Shown: piece after piece, positions 17,974-29,580 of the stretch
How the letters are laid out: each line of letters starts with the position of its first letter
Position numbering within the stretch: position 1 is the stretch's first letter
Origin: Gracilibacillus caseinilyticus
GTDB taxonomy: Bacteria > Bacillota > Bacilli > Bacillales > Amphibacillaceae
Length of the DNA stretch: 64,000 nt
Assembly (NCBI RefSeq): GCF_022919115.1
Contig: NZ_CP095072.1
Coordinates: forward strand, 3,844,001 to 3,908,000
Reading direction: 5' to 3'
The notes under the pieces: generated by a model
What the model was told of the DNA's origin: nothing
Databases searched by the model: none
What the model saw: only the letters and a program-made list of their open reading frames with translations
Position numbers and translations under genes: made by a program

Positions 17974-18324
17974 ATGGTATTTCTTTGGGCATTTCTCGTA
18001 GGAGGACTGATTTGTGTTATTGGTCAGTTATTATTCGATGTAGCCAAACTGACACCTGGGCACACGTTAAGCATCCTGGTAGTAGCGGGAGCTATTTTGG
18101 ATGGCTTTGGATTATATGAACCACTAATTGATTTCGCCGGGGCAGGTGCAACCGTACCGATCACAAGCTTTGGTAATTCTCTCGTTCACGGAGCCCTCGC
18201 TGAAGCGGAGAAGCACGGGATAATTGGAGTTGTGACAGGAATGTTTGAAGTTACTAGCGCTGGTATTTCCTCTGCGATTATATTTGGCATGATCGGCGCA
18301 ATTTTCTTTAAGGCAAAAGGATAA
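17974..18324 (+). CDS. spoVAE: Stage V sporulation protein AE (AEb type)
   Basis: Membrane protein of 116 aa, the SpoVAEb subunit of the dipicolinate channel. It shares with SpoVAC the [18 protein letters not shown] motif (residues about 52-69) and [12 protein letters not shown] at the N-terminus, showing that the two are paralogues. Start ATG follows GAGGTG. It is the last gene of the operon. There is no spoVAA, spoVAB, spoVAEa or spoVAF here, so this is the reduced C-D-E module. Confidence 0.94.
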   Translation: MVFLWAFLVGGLICVIGQLLFDVAKLTPGHTLSILVVAGAILDGFGLYEPLIDFAGAGATVPITSFGNSLVHGALAEAEKHGIIGVVTGMFEVTSAGISSAIIFGMIGAIFFKAKG

Positions 18325-18650
18325 GAGCGGGACACAAATTTAATCAAGAACATTCTGTTGCATACGATGCTTTATGAGTTTAGATATGAAGGTGGTTCGC
18401 TTTTGTGGTACCTTCGCTTGCTTTCTTAGGTGCTTGCTCTAGTCTGGAGGCTTTCTTCCTCTTGAAGGTATTCCTTTTCCAAAAGCATTGCTTCTCTCAT
18501 ATCAATTCGTTCTCCTAAAGTCTATTAACATTGCTGAGGATGTATAAAAAAACACTAACGCTATACTCGAATTATAAGAACCCCTACTCATATTGAGCAT
18601 GTTTAATTCTGCGTTTCGCCTTTATGACTGTAATTTTACTTTCATTACGC
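18325..18650. other. Gene-free stretch with decayed repeat segments
   Basis: No gene is visible. It opens directly after the spoVAE stop codon with GAGCGGGACACAAA, the start motif of a repeat seen after other genes (50269, 55171). At about 18578-18631 a segment containing TTGAGCATG and GCGTTTCGCCTTTATGAC resembles the flank of the palindromic elements at 49740 and 52118. The rest shows nothing I can name. Confidence 0.5.
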
Positions 18651-18652
18651 AT

Positions 18653-18690
18653 AAAAAAGGTTCCGATCAGATAAGTTGACCGGAACCTTT
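18653..18690 (-). terminator. Terminator of the oxidoreductase gene
   Basis: 10-bp stem AAAGGTTCCG / CGGAACCTTT with a six-T run on the minus strand, just after the stop codon at 18699. Confidence 0.85.
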
Positions 18691-18698
18691 TCTGTTAG

Positions 18699-19664
18699 TT
18701 ACATCGTTATATAGACTTTACCAAGCTGCTGCTGCGAAGAAAGATACGAAAAGGCCTCGTCGATATCTTCTAAGCGATATCCTCTGTCAAGGATAGGCTT
18801 CAAATCATTATCTTCACAGAAACGGAGCAATTCACGAAATTCGTCCCTGCTCCCCATTGTCGAACCAATCATTTTATATTGTCCATAGAAAAATTGACGA
18901 AGATTAAACGTGAACTGATCATCTGTTGAAGATCCAAAAGTGACCAGACGTCCTCCCTTCTTCAGAACTTCTAATGACCTGTTAAACGTCGCACCACCAA
19001 TACTCTCAATTACTAAATCTATTTGTTCATCTTCGAGCGCACTCACCCAATCTTCACTCGTTAATAGTCCTTTATCATAATCTAACTGACTAGCTTTTTC
19101 TAATTTTTCTTTATCTCTAGAGGTAGTAATGACTCGTGCACCTTTAGCTATGGCCATTTGAATAATAAAAGAGGTCACTCCGCCTCCTGCGCCAGGGATA
19201 AACAACGTCTCCCCTTTTTTCAAATTCCCTTGAGTGAATAATGCTCGGTATCCTGTAAGAGCAGATAATGCAAAGACACCAGCCTCTTCCCAGCTCATGT
19301 GCGAAGGCTTCGCTTCAATAAAATCTTCTGAAATCAACATATATTCAGCAAATGTACCATCCAGAATTTTGAAAGATGAAGGCGGTGCATCCGTTTTGTC
19401 ATACCAGTTCAAGCTCGGATTGAACACCACTTCGTCCCCAGGTTGAAAGCGTGATACCTTTTCTCCGGTTGTCTCGACAACGCCCGCCCCGTCTGAACCA
19501 AGTATATATGCTTGATCTTGGGAACCAATTCGTTCTTTCATTTTTAAGTCGCGATGATTCAATCCAGCTGTTTTTACGCGTACTAGAACTTGTCCTTCAT
19601 TCGGCTCTTTGACTGGATGTTCGAATAATTGCTGGTCTCCGTGTTTAACGCCAAAAACTTTCAT
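18699..19664 (-). CDS. Zinc-independent MDR-family quinone oxidoreductase/alcohol dehydrogenase (YogA-like)
   Basis: Medium-chain dehydrogenase/reductase of 321 aa. The N-terminal GroES-like domain shows AGLNHRDLKMKERIG and LGSDGAGVVE. The nucleotide-binding domain has GAGGGVTSFIIQMAIAKGA, a variant of the usual glycine-rich loop, with TSRDKEK suggesting NADPH preference. The four structural-zinc Cys of classical alcohol dehydrogenases are absent, which fits the quinone-reductase branch. B. subtilis YogA is the probable counterpart. It lies 16 bp after the DUF6884 gene, so the two are likely co-transcribed. Confidence 0.85.
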   Translation of the reverse strand: MKVFGVKHGDQQLFEHPVKEPNEGQVLVRVKTAGLNHRDLKMKERIGSQDQAYILGSDGAGVVETTGEKVSRFQPGDEVVFNPSLNWYDKTDAPPSSFKILDGTFAEYMLISEDFIEAKPSHMSWEEAGVFALSALTGYRALFTQGNLKKGETLFIPGAGGGVTSFIIQMAIAKGARVITTSRDKEKLEKASQLDYDKGLLTSEDWVSALEDEQIDLVIESIGGATFNRSLEVLKKGGRLVTFGSSTDDQFTFNLRQFFYGQYKMIGSTMGSRDEFRELLRFCEDNDLKPILDRGYRLEDIDEAFSYLSSQQQLGKVYITM

Positions 19665-19680
19665 CTACTCATCTCCTAAT

Positions 19681-20151
19681 TTATTGATCATGAAGATCAT
19701 GAAGGGGTTTACCTGTTGCAATACTATCTTTTAGCCACTTTTGTATATGTCCTATTCCTGTCGCTCCATTTAATGGGTACTGGATACGATCCACTTCGTC
19801 AAAGACTTCTTCCAGGAAAGGTCGATATTTTTTCCCTGTCAACGCAATAATTTCGTTAAATGATTGCAATTGCTTTTGTTTAACCTGACGTTGTAATGTC
19901 GATACGGTGACTACATTAGGGTCATTCTTCCGAAAAGTGAGATCATAATTTCCAGGAACAACATCGCTCGGCAATAACATGCCATGTTTTCCCGAAATAA
20001 TCACCCAATCTCCTCCAAAACAATCGACATATTGCCTGCATAATTGGTGAAGCACACCAATATATGCATTTTTTGCTTCTACAGCTCCGATATCAGGTTC
20101 TCTATCCCAAATCTTTTTTTTGCCACAGGGAATGATAAATAATTGCGCCAT
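19681..20151 (-). CDS. DUF6884-type protein
   Basis: Protein of 156 aa beginning MAQLFIIPCGKKKIWD. The IPCGKKK motif and the later WVIISGKHGMLLPSD stretch match the uncharacterised DUF6884 type, in which the early Cys and Lys residues are the most conserved feature. No signal peptide or membrane segment. Function is unknown. It is first in a two-gene operon with an oxidoreductase and divergent from the ilv-leu leader. The start ATG follows GGAGAGAAGG. Confidence 0.7.
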   Translation of the reverse strand: MAQLFIIPCGKKKIWDREPDIGAVEAKNAYIGVLHQLCRQYVDCFGGDWVIISGKHGMLLPSDVVPGNYDLTFRKNDPNVVTVSTLQRQVKQKQLQSFNEIIALTGKKYRPFLEEVFDEVDRIQYPLNGATGIGHIQKWLKDSIATGKPLHDLHDQ

Positions 20152-20356
20152 TACCTTCTCTCCTATCTTATTGTCATATTATACAAAATCGAAGCTGACA
20201 GTGTAAAATAATTTAAAATTATTCATATGATGCAATCCAAATCAGCACAACATTGTAATCGTTTACTACTAAAAACACTAAAGTTAGAAATATTAGAAAG
20301 TTCACGAAAAACGGTTGACCAAATCGGATTTTGGTTGTATTATTGTCGTCAATCAG

Positions 20357-20371
20357 ATATTTCAGAAAATT
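20357..20371 (+). promoter_or_regulatory. CodY-type box upstream of ilvB
   Basis: ATATTTCAGAAAATT matches 13 of 15 bases of the CodY consensus AATTTTCWGAAAATT and ends 20 bp before the -35 of the ilv-leu promoter. CodY represses ilv-leu in B. subtilis when branched-chain amino acids and GTP are high, so the site fits. Confidence 0.7.
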
Positions 20372-20391
20372 ACTTATTTTTAAAAAATCTG

Positions 20392-20420
20392 TGGACAGAA
20401 TAGTATCAATCGTATAGTAT
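20392..20420 (+). promoter_or_regulatory. ilv-leu promoter
   Basis: TGGACA (20392-20397), 17-bp spacer, TAGTAT (20415-20420). It lies just upstream of the T-box leader, with the transcript expected to start near 20427. Confidence 0.65.
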
Positions 20421-20426
20421 AAAATA

Positions 20427-20750
20427 TAACAAGATAAATAGAAAAACGTTGACGGGAACAAAGGATTTGGATCAGGTATTCATAGAGAGCCAAGGCTGGT
20501 GGAAACTTGGCAGTACCCCCTTCTCCGATTACTCATCCCAGAGTGTTGTGTCGAAAAGTAAGTCTTAGTAAGCACAGCCAGGTGTACGCAACACCTGTTA
20601 TCAAATGGAAGCTGACACAATCAGCTTCATGAGACAATATTCGCGAGAATGTTGTGAATCAGGGTGGTACCGTGAAAAGAAAGGCCTTTTCTCCCTTGTT
20701 TGTTGCTATTATCAATAGCATAAGCAAGGAAGGATTGGCCTTTTTTCTAT
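20427..20750 (+). promoter_or_regulatory. T-box leader (Leu-specific) of ilv-leu
   Basis: tRNA-sensing leader. Stem I elements are visible from 20447 (GTTGACGGGAACA, GAGAGCCAAGGCTGGTGGAAA). The T-box sequence AGGGTGGTACCGTG is at 20661-20674. The terminator pairs AAAGGCC (from 20680) with GGCCTTTTTT (20737-20747), and the T-box can pair with its 5' side as antiterminator. A CTC codon at 20532-20534 within GATTACTCATCCC stands where the specifier is expected, implying uncharged tRNA-Leu as the signal, as in B. subtilis ilv-leu. The specifier assignment is by position only. Confidence 0.92.
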
Positions 20751-20822
20751 CTATAAAGAAAATATAACTCATTATATAAAAGAGTTGGTTTTTATTAAAT
20801 CGTACAATTAGGAGGGATTGGA

Positions 20823-22559
20823 ATGGAAAGAACACAGAAGCAAGACCAGCAGACAGCCGCTGAAACAAAAGAACCCAGAACAGGTGCTGATCTACTAGTC
20901 GAATCGTTAATCAACGAAGGTGTTGAAACTTTATTCGGCTATCCTGGCGGGGCTGCATTACCCATCTTTGATGCTTTGTATAAAGCACAATCAGCCTTTG
21001 ACCAAATTCTTGCACGGCATGAGCAAGGTTCAATTCATGCAGCGGAGGGCTATGCCAGGGTCTCAGGTAAACCAGGAGTTGTCGTGGCAACGTCAGGACC
21101 TGGTGCAACGAATTTAGTTACCGGGATTGCTGATGCAATGATTGATTCTCTGCCAATGATCATCATTACTGGTCAAGTTGCTCAGGGTGTCATCGGAACC
21201 GATGCCTTTCAGGAAGTTGATGTGATGGGTGTAACGACACCTATTACAAAGCATAATTATCAAGTACGAGATGTAAAAGAATTACCTCGGATTATCCGGG
21301 AGGCATTCCATATTGCAACAACAGGCCGGCCAGGTCCAGTACTGATTGATATGCCAAAAGATATTTCGGGAGAGATTATCGATGAAAGTTTCTCTCCGAA
21401 CATCGAATTAGATTTACCGGGTTATCAGCCGACAACAAAGCCAAACCCACTTCAAACGAAGAAATTAGCAGAAGCAATCAGTAATGCGAAAAAACCTGTT
21501 CTGTTAACAGGCGCAGGTATTTTGTTTGCGAAAGCATCTGAAGAAGTGCTGGAATTTGCTGAAAAGTATTCTATTCCGGTCACTTCTACCCTGTTAGGAT
21601 TAGGTGCTTTCCCTGGTAATCACCCATTATTCATGGGAATGGCCGGAATGCACGGGACATACACGGCAAACACCGCATTGTATGAATGTGATTTGTTAAT
21701 TAATATCGGGGCAAGATTTGACGACCGTTTAACTGGAAAATTATCTTCCTTCGCTCCAAATGCTACAGTTGCCCATATTGATATTGATCCTGCTGAAATT
21801 GGCAAGAATGTACCTGCCGATATTCCAATCGTCGGCGATGCAAAGGCAGCACTAATCAGGCTGTTAACACATGAAATCGAGCAGCCGGAACATGATGACT
21901 GGCTAGTCCGAATTCATGAAAACAAAGAAAAATATCCATTATGGTTTAATAAACCTGAGCAGGATATGATTGGCCAATGGGTTATCAAGCAAGTGCATGA
22001 AGCAACCGATGGAAATGCGATTGTGACTACGGATGTAGGACAGCATCAAATGTGGACGGCTCAATTTTATACGTTCAACAAACCAGACAAATGGGTGTCA
22101 TCAGGCGGATTAGGAACAATGGGCTTTGGTTTCCCAGCCGCGATTGGCGCTCAACTTGCAAAACCAGATGAAACGGTTGTAGCTATTGTTGGAGACGGTG
22201 GTTTCCAAATGACATTACAGGAATTGTCCATCTTACAGGAAAAAGGGTTACCAGTTAAAGTCATCATCGTCAATAATCAGGCTTTAGGAATGGTTAGACA
22301 ATGGCAGGAGAAATTCTATTCCGAACGATATTCACAATCCATTTTCAGCATTCAGCCTGATTTTGTTAAACTAGCTGAATCTTATAATGTAAAAGGATTG
22401 CAGGTGAAATCACAAGAGGAATTCATCAAGGCTATTCCTGAAATATTTGATTATGAAGGTCCAGTTGTTGTAGATGCTCGTGTTTTACAACAGGAGAATG
22501 TATTCCCGATGATTGCACCTGGCAAAGGATTAAATGAAATGATTGGGGTGAAACCATGA
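20823..22559 (+). CDS. ilvB: Acetolactate synthase large subunit
   Basis: Thiamine-diphosphate enzyme of 578 aa joining two pyruvates (or pyruvate and 2-oxobutyrate) in the first shared step of valine, leucine and isoleucine synthesis. Visible are the N-terminal catalytic Glu in [15 protein letters not shown], the quinone-like FAD region, and the ThDP motif GDGGFQMT to VNN near residues 458-488. Length matches B. subtilis IlvB. First gene after the T-box; ATG follows TTAGGAGGG. Its stop overlaps the ilvN start (ATGA), giving translational coupling with the regulatory subunit. Confidence 0.97.
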   Translation: MERTQKQDQQTAAETKEPRTGADLLVESLINEGVETLFGYPGGAALPIFDALYKAQSAFDQILARHEQGSIHAAEGYARVSGKPGVVVATSGPGATNLVTGIADAMIDSLPMIIITGQVAQGVIGTDAFQEVDVMGVTTPITKHNYQVRDVKELPRIIREAFHIATTGRPGPVLIDMPKDISGEIIDESFSPNIELDLPGYQPTTKPNPLQTKKLAEAISNAKKPVLLTGAGILFAKASEEVLEFAEKYSIPVTSTLLGLGAFPGNHPLFMGMAGMHGTYTANTALYECDLLINIGARFDDRLTGKLSSFAPNATVAHIDIDPAEIGKNVPADIPIVGDAKAALIRLLTHEIEQPEHDDWLVRIHENKEKYPLWFNKPEQDMIGQWVIKQVHEATDGNAIVTTDVGQHQMWTAQFYTFNKPDKWVSSGGLGTMGFGFPAAIGAQLAKPDETVVAIVGDGGFQMTLQELSILQEKGLPVKVIIVNNQALGMVRQWQEKFYSERYSQSIFSIQPDFVKLAESYNVKGLQVKSQEEFIKAIPEIFDYEGPVVVDARVLQQENVFPMIAPGKGLNEMIGVKP

Positions 22560-23080
22560 AACGAATCATTACAGCAACTGTCAGAAACCGTAGCGGTGTT
22601 CTCAATCGGGTAACCAGTTTACTTCAACGTCGCCAGTTTAATATCGAGAGCATTTCCGTTGGCAGAACCGAAACAGAAGGCATGAGCAAGATGACTTTTG
22701 TGGTAGATGTGGAAGACTTTCAGAAGTTAGAACAGGTGACAAAACAGCTGAATAAACAGATTGATGTTATCAAAGTATCAGATATTACTGATAAAGCAAT
22801 TGTTGCCCGGGAACTGGCACTCATTAAAATTGTCAGCAACAGTCAGCTTCGGGCAGAAGTGCAAGGAATTATTGAACCATTCCGCGCTTCTATTATCGAT
22901 GTAAGTAAAGACAGCTTATCGATCCAAGTAACCGGGAAGCCGGATAAAATCGAAGCACTTATTGAACTGTTGCGTCCATATGGCATTAAAGAATTAGCAA
23001 GAACTGGTGTCACCGCATTCGCTAGAGGCCAACAGCCCAGCACACAAGATGGCAGTAGTTATTCTTCATTACTAGGCTAA
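22556..23080 (+). CDS. ilvN: Acetolactate synthase small (regulatory) subunit
   Basis: Regulatory subunit of 174 aa with an N-terminal ACT domain ([21 protein letters not shown]) that binds valine for feedback inhibition and a C-terminal domain typical of the IlvN/IlvH family ([23 protein letters not shown]). Overlaps ilvB by four bases, so equal production is expected. Confidence 0.96.
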   Translation: MKRIITATVRNRSGVLNRVTSLLQRRQFNIESISVGRTETEGMSKMTFVVDVEDFQKLEQVTKQLNKQIDVIKVSDITDKAIVARELALIKIVSNSQLRAEVQGIIEPFRASIIDVSKDSLSIQVTGKPDKIEALIELLRPYGIKELARTGVTAFARGQQPSTQDGSSYSSLLG

Positions 23081-23117
23081 TAATAATTAAATTATTATAT
23101 AAAAAAACAAATTTTGA

Positions 23118-25680
<2,563 letters not shown>

Positions 25681-25698
25681 AGCAGGAGGTTTAATCCA

Positions 25699-26769
25699 TT
25701 GAGTCATAACATTGTCTTGCTTCCTGGCGACGGTATTGGAGCAGAAGTCATTTACGCTGCCAAAGATGTACTGGAAGCAATCAGTAAAAAATATAACAGA
25801 ACATTCCGTTTTTCATCCTATGATATTGGAGGAGTGGCTATTGATCAGCATGGTACTCCCCTCCCCGATGAAACAGTAGAAGCTTGTAAGCAAGCAGATG
25901 CAGTCTTGTTAGGCGCAGTCGGCGGGCCTAAGTGGGATAATAACCCGTCTGATTTACGACCGGAACGAGGTCTTTTGGGAATTCGCAAAGCACTAGATTT
26001 ATATGCAAACCTTCGCCCTGTCAAAGGCTTCCCAAAATTATTACACGCCTCTCCTTTAAAAGAAGAAATTATTCAAGGCAGTGATCTGCTGATCGTTAGA
26101 GAACTGACAGGCGGACTATATTTTGGTCAGCCAAGTGAACGAATCGATAATGGTAATGCAGTAGTCGATACACTGTCTTACACAAAAAAAGAAATGGAAC
26201 GAATCATCGATAAAGCATTCCAAAGTGCTACATTACGTAACAACCACTTAACGTCGGTTGATAAAGCTAATGTGTTGGAATCAAGTAAATTATGGCGAGA
26301 AATTGTGGAAGCAAAGAAAGCCGAATATCCGGATGTAACAGTTGACCATGTGTTAGTTGATGCAGCTGCGATGAAGCTGATCACTAATCCAACACAGTTT
26401 GACGTCATCGTAACAGAAAATATGTTTGGAGATATTTTAAGCGATGAAGCTTCTGTACTAACTGGTTCACTTGGAATGTTACCTTCTGCCAGTCTTGCTG
26501 AGGATGGTGTTGGTTTATATGAGCCAGCACACGGATCCGCACCAGATATCGCTGGTCAGGGAATCGCCAATCCAATTGCCATGATTTTATCTTCAGCTAT
26601 GATGCTTCGTTATTCTTTTGATATGAATCAAGAAGCAGATGCCATTGAAGTTGCTGTTGAATCTGTTCTCAACCAGAATTACCACACGGCAGATTTAAAA
26701 AATGAGCAAGGCGCTTTAGTGAATACATCTGAAATGACAGATTTAATTGTTAAAGCAATTAACCGATGA
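25699..26769 (+). CDS. leuB: 3-isopropylmalate dehydrogenase
   Basis: NAD-dependent dehydrogenase of 356 aa that oxidises and decarboxylates 3-isopropylmalate. Motifs: LLPGDGIGAEV at the N-terminus, RELTGGLYFGQP, and the substrate/metal segment NMFGDILSDEAS. The start codon is TTG at 25699 with AGGAGG upstream; no ATG lies close in frame. An 87-bp gap with a small hairpin (GAAGAAGTA / TACTTCTTC) separates it from leuC. Confidence 0.96.
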   Translation: MSHNIVLLPGDGIGAEVIYAAKDVLEAISKKYNRTFRFSSYDIGGVAIDQHGTPLPDETVEACKQADAVLLGAVGGPKWDNNPSDLRPERGLLGIRKALDLYANLRPVKGFPKLLHASPLKEEIIQGSDLLIVRELTGGLYFGQPSERIDNGNAVVDTLSYTKKEMERIIDKAFQSATLRNNHLTSVDKANVLESSKLWREIVEAKKAEYPDVTVDHVLVDAAAMKLITNPTQFDVIVTENMFGDILSDEASVLTGSLGMLPSASLAEDGVGLYEPAHGSAPDIAGQGIANPIAMILSSAMMLRYSFDMNQEADAIEVAVESVLNQNYHTADLKNEQGALVNTSEMTDLIVKAINR

Positions 26770-26856
26770 AGCTAAAATTCGTGAAGAAGTAATGCTCCTC
26801 TATACTTCTTCCCTCTTTTAGCCTCACCACATAAAGCATGTAAGGAGTGAAAAAAG

Positions 26857-28275
26857 ATGAGAAAGCCAAAAACAATAATCGAAAAGATTTGGGAAAAACA
26901 CGTCGTTCATCACGAAGCAGGTAAACCAGATCTTTTATATATTGATTTGCACTTGGTCCATGAGGTAACCTCTCCTCAAGCTTTTGAAGGACTAAGAATG
27001 AACAACCGAAAAGTACGCCGACCTGATCGTACATTTGCCACTATGGATCACAACGTTCCTACCATTCATCGTAATGTCATCAAGGATGAAGTGTCCAAAA
27101 CACAAATGGAAACATTAAAAGCCAACTGTGATGAGTTCGGTGTACCTTTAGCAGATATCCATCACCCGGACCAAGGTATCGTACACGTTATTGGTCCAGA
27201 GCTGGGATTGACACAACCTGGGAAAACCATTGTATGTGGTGACAGTCACACATCTACACACGGAGCTTTCGGTGCTTTAGCCTTTGGTATCGGTACAAGT
27301 GAAGTAGAACATGTGCTAGCTACTCAATCCATTTGGCAGCAAAAGCCAAAAACATTGAACGTGAAGGTTAACGGCAAATTGGGTACAGGTGTTACTGCAA
27401 AGGATTTAATTCTGGCTATCATCGGCAAGTTTGGTGTAAAGTTCGGTACTGGATATGTACTGGAATATACTGGGGAAGCAATCCGTGACCTTTCCATGGA
27501 AGGTCGTATGACCATTTGTAATATGTCCATTGAAGCTGGCGCTCGTGCCGGATTAATTAGTCCAGATGATACAACGGTTGAATTTCTACGTGGCAAACGT
27601 CATGTACCACAAGGAGAATCCTTTGATAAGCTAGCAGAAGAATGGAAAGCATTAGCTAGTGATGATGGTGCTGTATACGATGAACAAGTAGAAATCGATG
27701 CAGATGAAATCGAACCTCAAGTAACTTGGGGTACGAATCCTGGTATGTGTATCCCTGTCAGCGCCAACGTACCAACCGTTGAAAAAGGTAAAAATGCCAA
27801 TGACCAAGAAGAAATCAAACGCGCATTAGAATATATGGGATTAACTGGTGGCGAACCAATCTCATCTGTCAAAGTCGATCATGTTTTTATCGGTTCTTGT
27901 ACCAATTCTCGACTTGCAGATTTACGAAAAGCATCTGAAATTGTGAAAGGTCAACAAGTAAATCCTGATGTACGTGCCATTGTCGTACCAGGCTCTCACA
28001 GCGTCAAAACACAAGCAGAAGAAGAAGGCATTGACGTTATCTTTAAAGAAGCTGGCTTTGAATGGCGCGATGCTGGATGCAGCATGTGTCTAGCGATGAA
28101 TGATGATGTGGTACCTGAAGGGGAGCGTTGTGCATCCACATCCAACCGAAACTTTGAAGGGCGTCAAGGTACTGGAGCTCGTACACACCTGGTCAGTCCT
28201 GAAATGGCTGCCGCCGCGGCAATCAAAGGTCATTTCGTTGATGTTCGTCATTTAGAAGTTCCAACACCAAGCTAA
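26857..28275 (+). CDS. leuC: 3-isopropylmalate dehydratase large subunit
   Basis: Aconitase-family subunit of 472 aa that isomerises 2- to 3-isopropylmalate together with LeuD. The three iron-sulfur Cys are in GSCTNSR near residue 347 and in [10 protein letters not shown] near residue 410. [14 protein letters not shown] is the conserved active-site stretch. Start ATG follows AAGGAGTG. Confidence 0.96.
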   Translation: MRKPKTIIEKIWEKHVVHHEAGKPDLLYIDLHLVHEVTSPQAFEGLRMNNRKVRRPDRTFATMDHNVPTIHRNVIKDEVSKTQMETLKANCDEFGVPLADIHHPDQGIVHVIGPELGLTQPGKTIVCGDSHTSTHGAFGALAFGIGTSEVEHVLATQSIWQQKPKTLNVKVNGKLGTGVTAKDLILAIIGKFGVKFGTGYVLEYTGEAIRDLSMEGRMTICNMSIEAGARAGLISPDDTTVEFLRGKRHVPQGESFDKLAEEWKALASDDGAVYDEQVEIDADEIEPQVTWGTNPGMCIPVSANVPTVEKGKNANDQEEIKRALEYMGLTGGEPISSVKVDHVFIGSCTNSRLADLRKASEIVKGQQVNPDVRAIVVPGSHSVKTQAEEEGIDVIFKEAGFEWRDAGCSMCLAMNDDVVPEGERCASTSNRNFEGRQGTGARTHLVSPEMAAAAAIKGHFVDVRHLEVPTPS

Positions 28276-28297
28276 CAAATAAAGGGGGTAACGATGG

Positions 28298-28882
28298 ATG
28301 GAACCAATTCGTAAGCATGAAGGACTTGTCTTTCCTCTAAACAGAGCAAATGTCGATACAGATCAAATAATTCCAAAACAATTCTTAAAGCGTATTTCTC
28401 GTCAAGGATTTGGCCAGTTCGTTTTCTATAATTGGCGATTTGATTCAAAAGGTGACTTACGCGAAGATTTTTCATTAAACCAGCCAAAATACGAAGGAAC
28501 GTCTATTTTAGTCGCTGGTGAAAATTTCGGCTGTGGTTCGTCACGTGAGCATGCACCGTGGGCATTACAAGATTATGGATTTAGAGTGATTATAGCACCT
28601 AGCTATGCTGATATTTTTTACAACAATTGCACAAAAAACGGCATCCTTCCGGTCAAATTAACGGAAGAAGAAGTGCAAACACTTATCAGTAATGCTGAAG
28701 CAGCACAATATCATCTTACGGTAGATCTCGAAGCCAAAAAAGTATATGATAATAAAGGCTTCGAAGCATCGTTTGATCTAGATGATTATAAACGCGAAAT
28801 GCTTCTAAATGGCTGGGATGAAATTGCCGTAACCCTAACCCATGCAGACAAAATCGATCAATTTGAAACAGCAAGGGACTAA
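28298..28882 (+). CDS. leuD: 3-isopropylmalate dehydratase small subunit
   Basis: Swivel-domain partner of LeuC, 194 aa, with NVDTDQIIPKQFLKR, FGCGSSREHAPWAL and the C-terminal LTHADKIDQFE. Two ATGs occur within five bases; only the second (28298) is in frame, after AAAGGGGG. It ends the ilv-leu operon and is followed by a strong terminator. Confidence 0.96.
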   Translation: MEPIRKHEGLVFPLNRANVDTDQIIPKQFLKRISRQGFGQFVFYNWRFDSKGDLREDFSLNQPKYEGTSILVAGENFGCGSSREHAPWALQDYGFRVIIAPSYADIFYNNCTKNGILPVKLTEEEVQTLISNAEAAQYHLTVDLEAKKVYDNKGFEASFDLDDYKREMLLNGWDEIAVTLTHADKIDQFETARD

Positions 28883-28886
28883 TCGA

Positions 28887-28922
28887 AAAGCTGACTTTCT
28901 AATAAGAAAGTTAGCTTTTTTT
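28887..28922 (+). terminator. Terminator of the ilv-leu operon
   Basis: A 15-bp near-perfect stem (28887-28901 with 28905-28919) and a T-run, 4 bp after the leuD stop codon. Confidence 0.92.
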
Positions 28923-28940
28923 CATAAGAAAAGTTTTTAT

Positions 28941-29369
28941 AATACGGATTATGTAAACTAACAGCTTAGTGATCATTTTGAAATATTTAGGGTGCTTGGA
29001 TACCCGCTTCGGCCAACTACTCCGCGTCCTGCGGGGCACGGCTAAAGATCCCGCGGGAGTCTCCGTGGTTGTCCTACGCTATTGTTTAGGTTCTACAACG
29101 TATATAATAGGAAGGACTTTGAGCGGTATCTATCAGTGTCATGACTTGATATTAGTTATGCATATTGCTAGCACCACTGCTATTAGCTAATCCATACATT
29201 GTAGAACTTCCCTTAAGCGTAGGAAATAGGCGGAGACTCCCGTGGGATCAGCACGAGCTGAAGCCGTTCCCCACAGGACGCGGAGCGTATTTCTGGAGCT
29301 TTGCTAAGCAGAAAAAACATGTCAACATTACCATATTGCAATGCAGTTCTACTTTACATAATCCGTATT
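28941..29369. repeat. Palindromic intergenic element, copy B (long form)
   Basis: Element of 429 bp with perfect 17-bp terminal inverted repeats, AATACGGATTATGTAAA at 28941-28957 and its complement at 29353-29369. Inside are GC-rich inverse arms (for example GATCCCGCGGGAGTCTCCG and CGGAGACTCCCGTGGGATC) that make the whole element one long imperfect palindrome. GC content is far above the surroundings. It has no coding capacity. Its right end overlaps the last codons of the small minus-strand ORF at 29349. Confidence 0.85.
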
Positions 29370-29495
29370 AAAGGAAGCTGTAAATATTATGTTCGCTATG
29401 TCTTGTCCGTGTAGATAATCAAAATCAGGACTGGAAGGTTGTTTGGCTTTGGCTTCGATTTTTAGCTTAACTGTAGTTTCTCTCCTCCCTTTCAC
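29349..29495 (-). CDS. Putative 48-aa protein whose C-terminus is supplied by repeat copy B
   Basis: Small ORF starting at GTG 29495 with AAGGAAG eight bases upstream. It reads MKGRRETTVKLKIEAKAKQ, then SSPDFDYLHGQDIANIIF, and looks protein-like with alternating charged and hydrophobic residues. The last residues (FNTDYVK) and the stop codon are encoded by the terminal repeat of the palindromic element. It may be a gene whose 3' end was replaced by the insertion, or a pseudogene. I do not recognise a family. It is divergent from the YteA-like gene. Confidence 0.45.
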   Translation of the reverse strand: MKGRRETTVKLKIEAKAKQPSSPDFDYLHGQDIANIIFTASFNTDYVK

Positions 29496-29580
29496 ATTAT
29501 TCACTTCCTTTACCATAATCCTCATCTGTGGATTCGGCGAGTTATGGACATACTAAGCTCGTAAGGAGGTGCTTGAAGTG

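Noticed and set aside
18420..18520. Possible remnant of a coding sequence on the minus strand (MREAMLLEKEYLQEEE)
   Set aside because: Only about 24 codons open, no recognisable family and no ribosome site.
20219..20305. Minus-strand peptide with a membrane-like stretch (MNFLIFLTLVFLVVNDYN)
   Set aside because: No ribosome site before the GTG, and the longer reading frame runs back through the ilv-leu promoter and CodY site; likely AT-rich chance.
28969..29190. 73-aa ORF within palindromic element B as a possible transposase fragment
   Set aside because: No transposase-like motif and no counterpart in copy D; the reading frame follows from the GC-rich arms.
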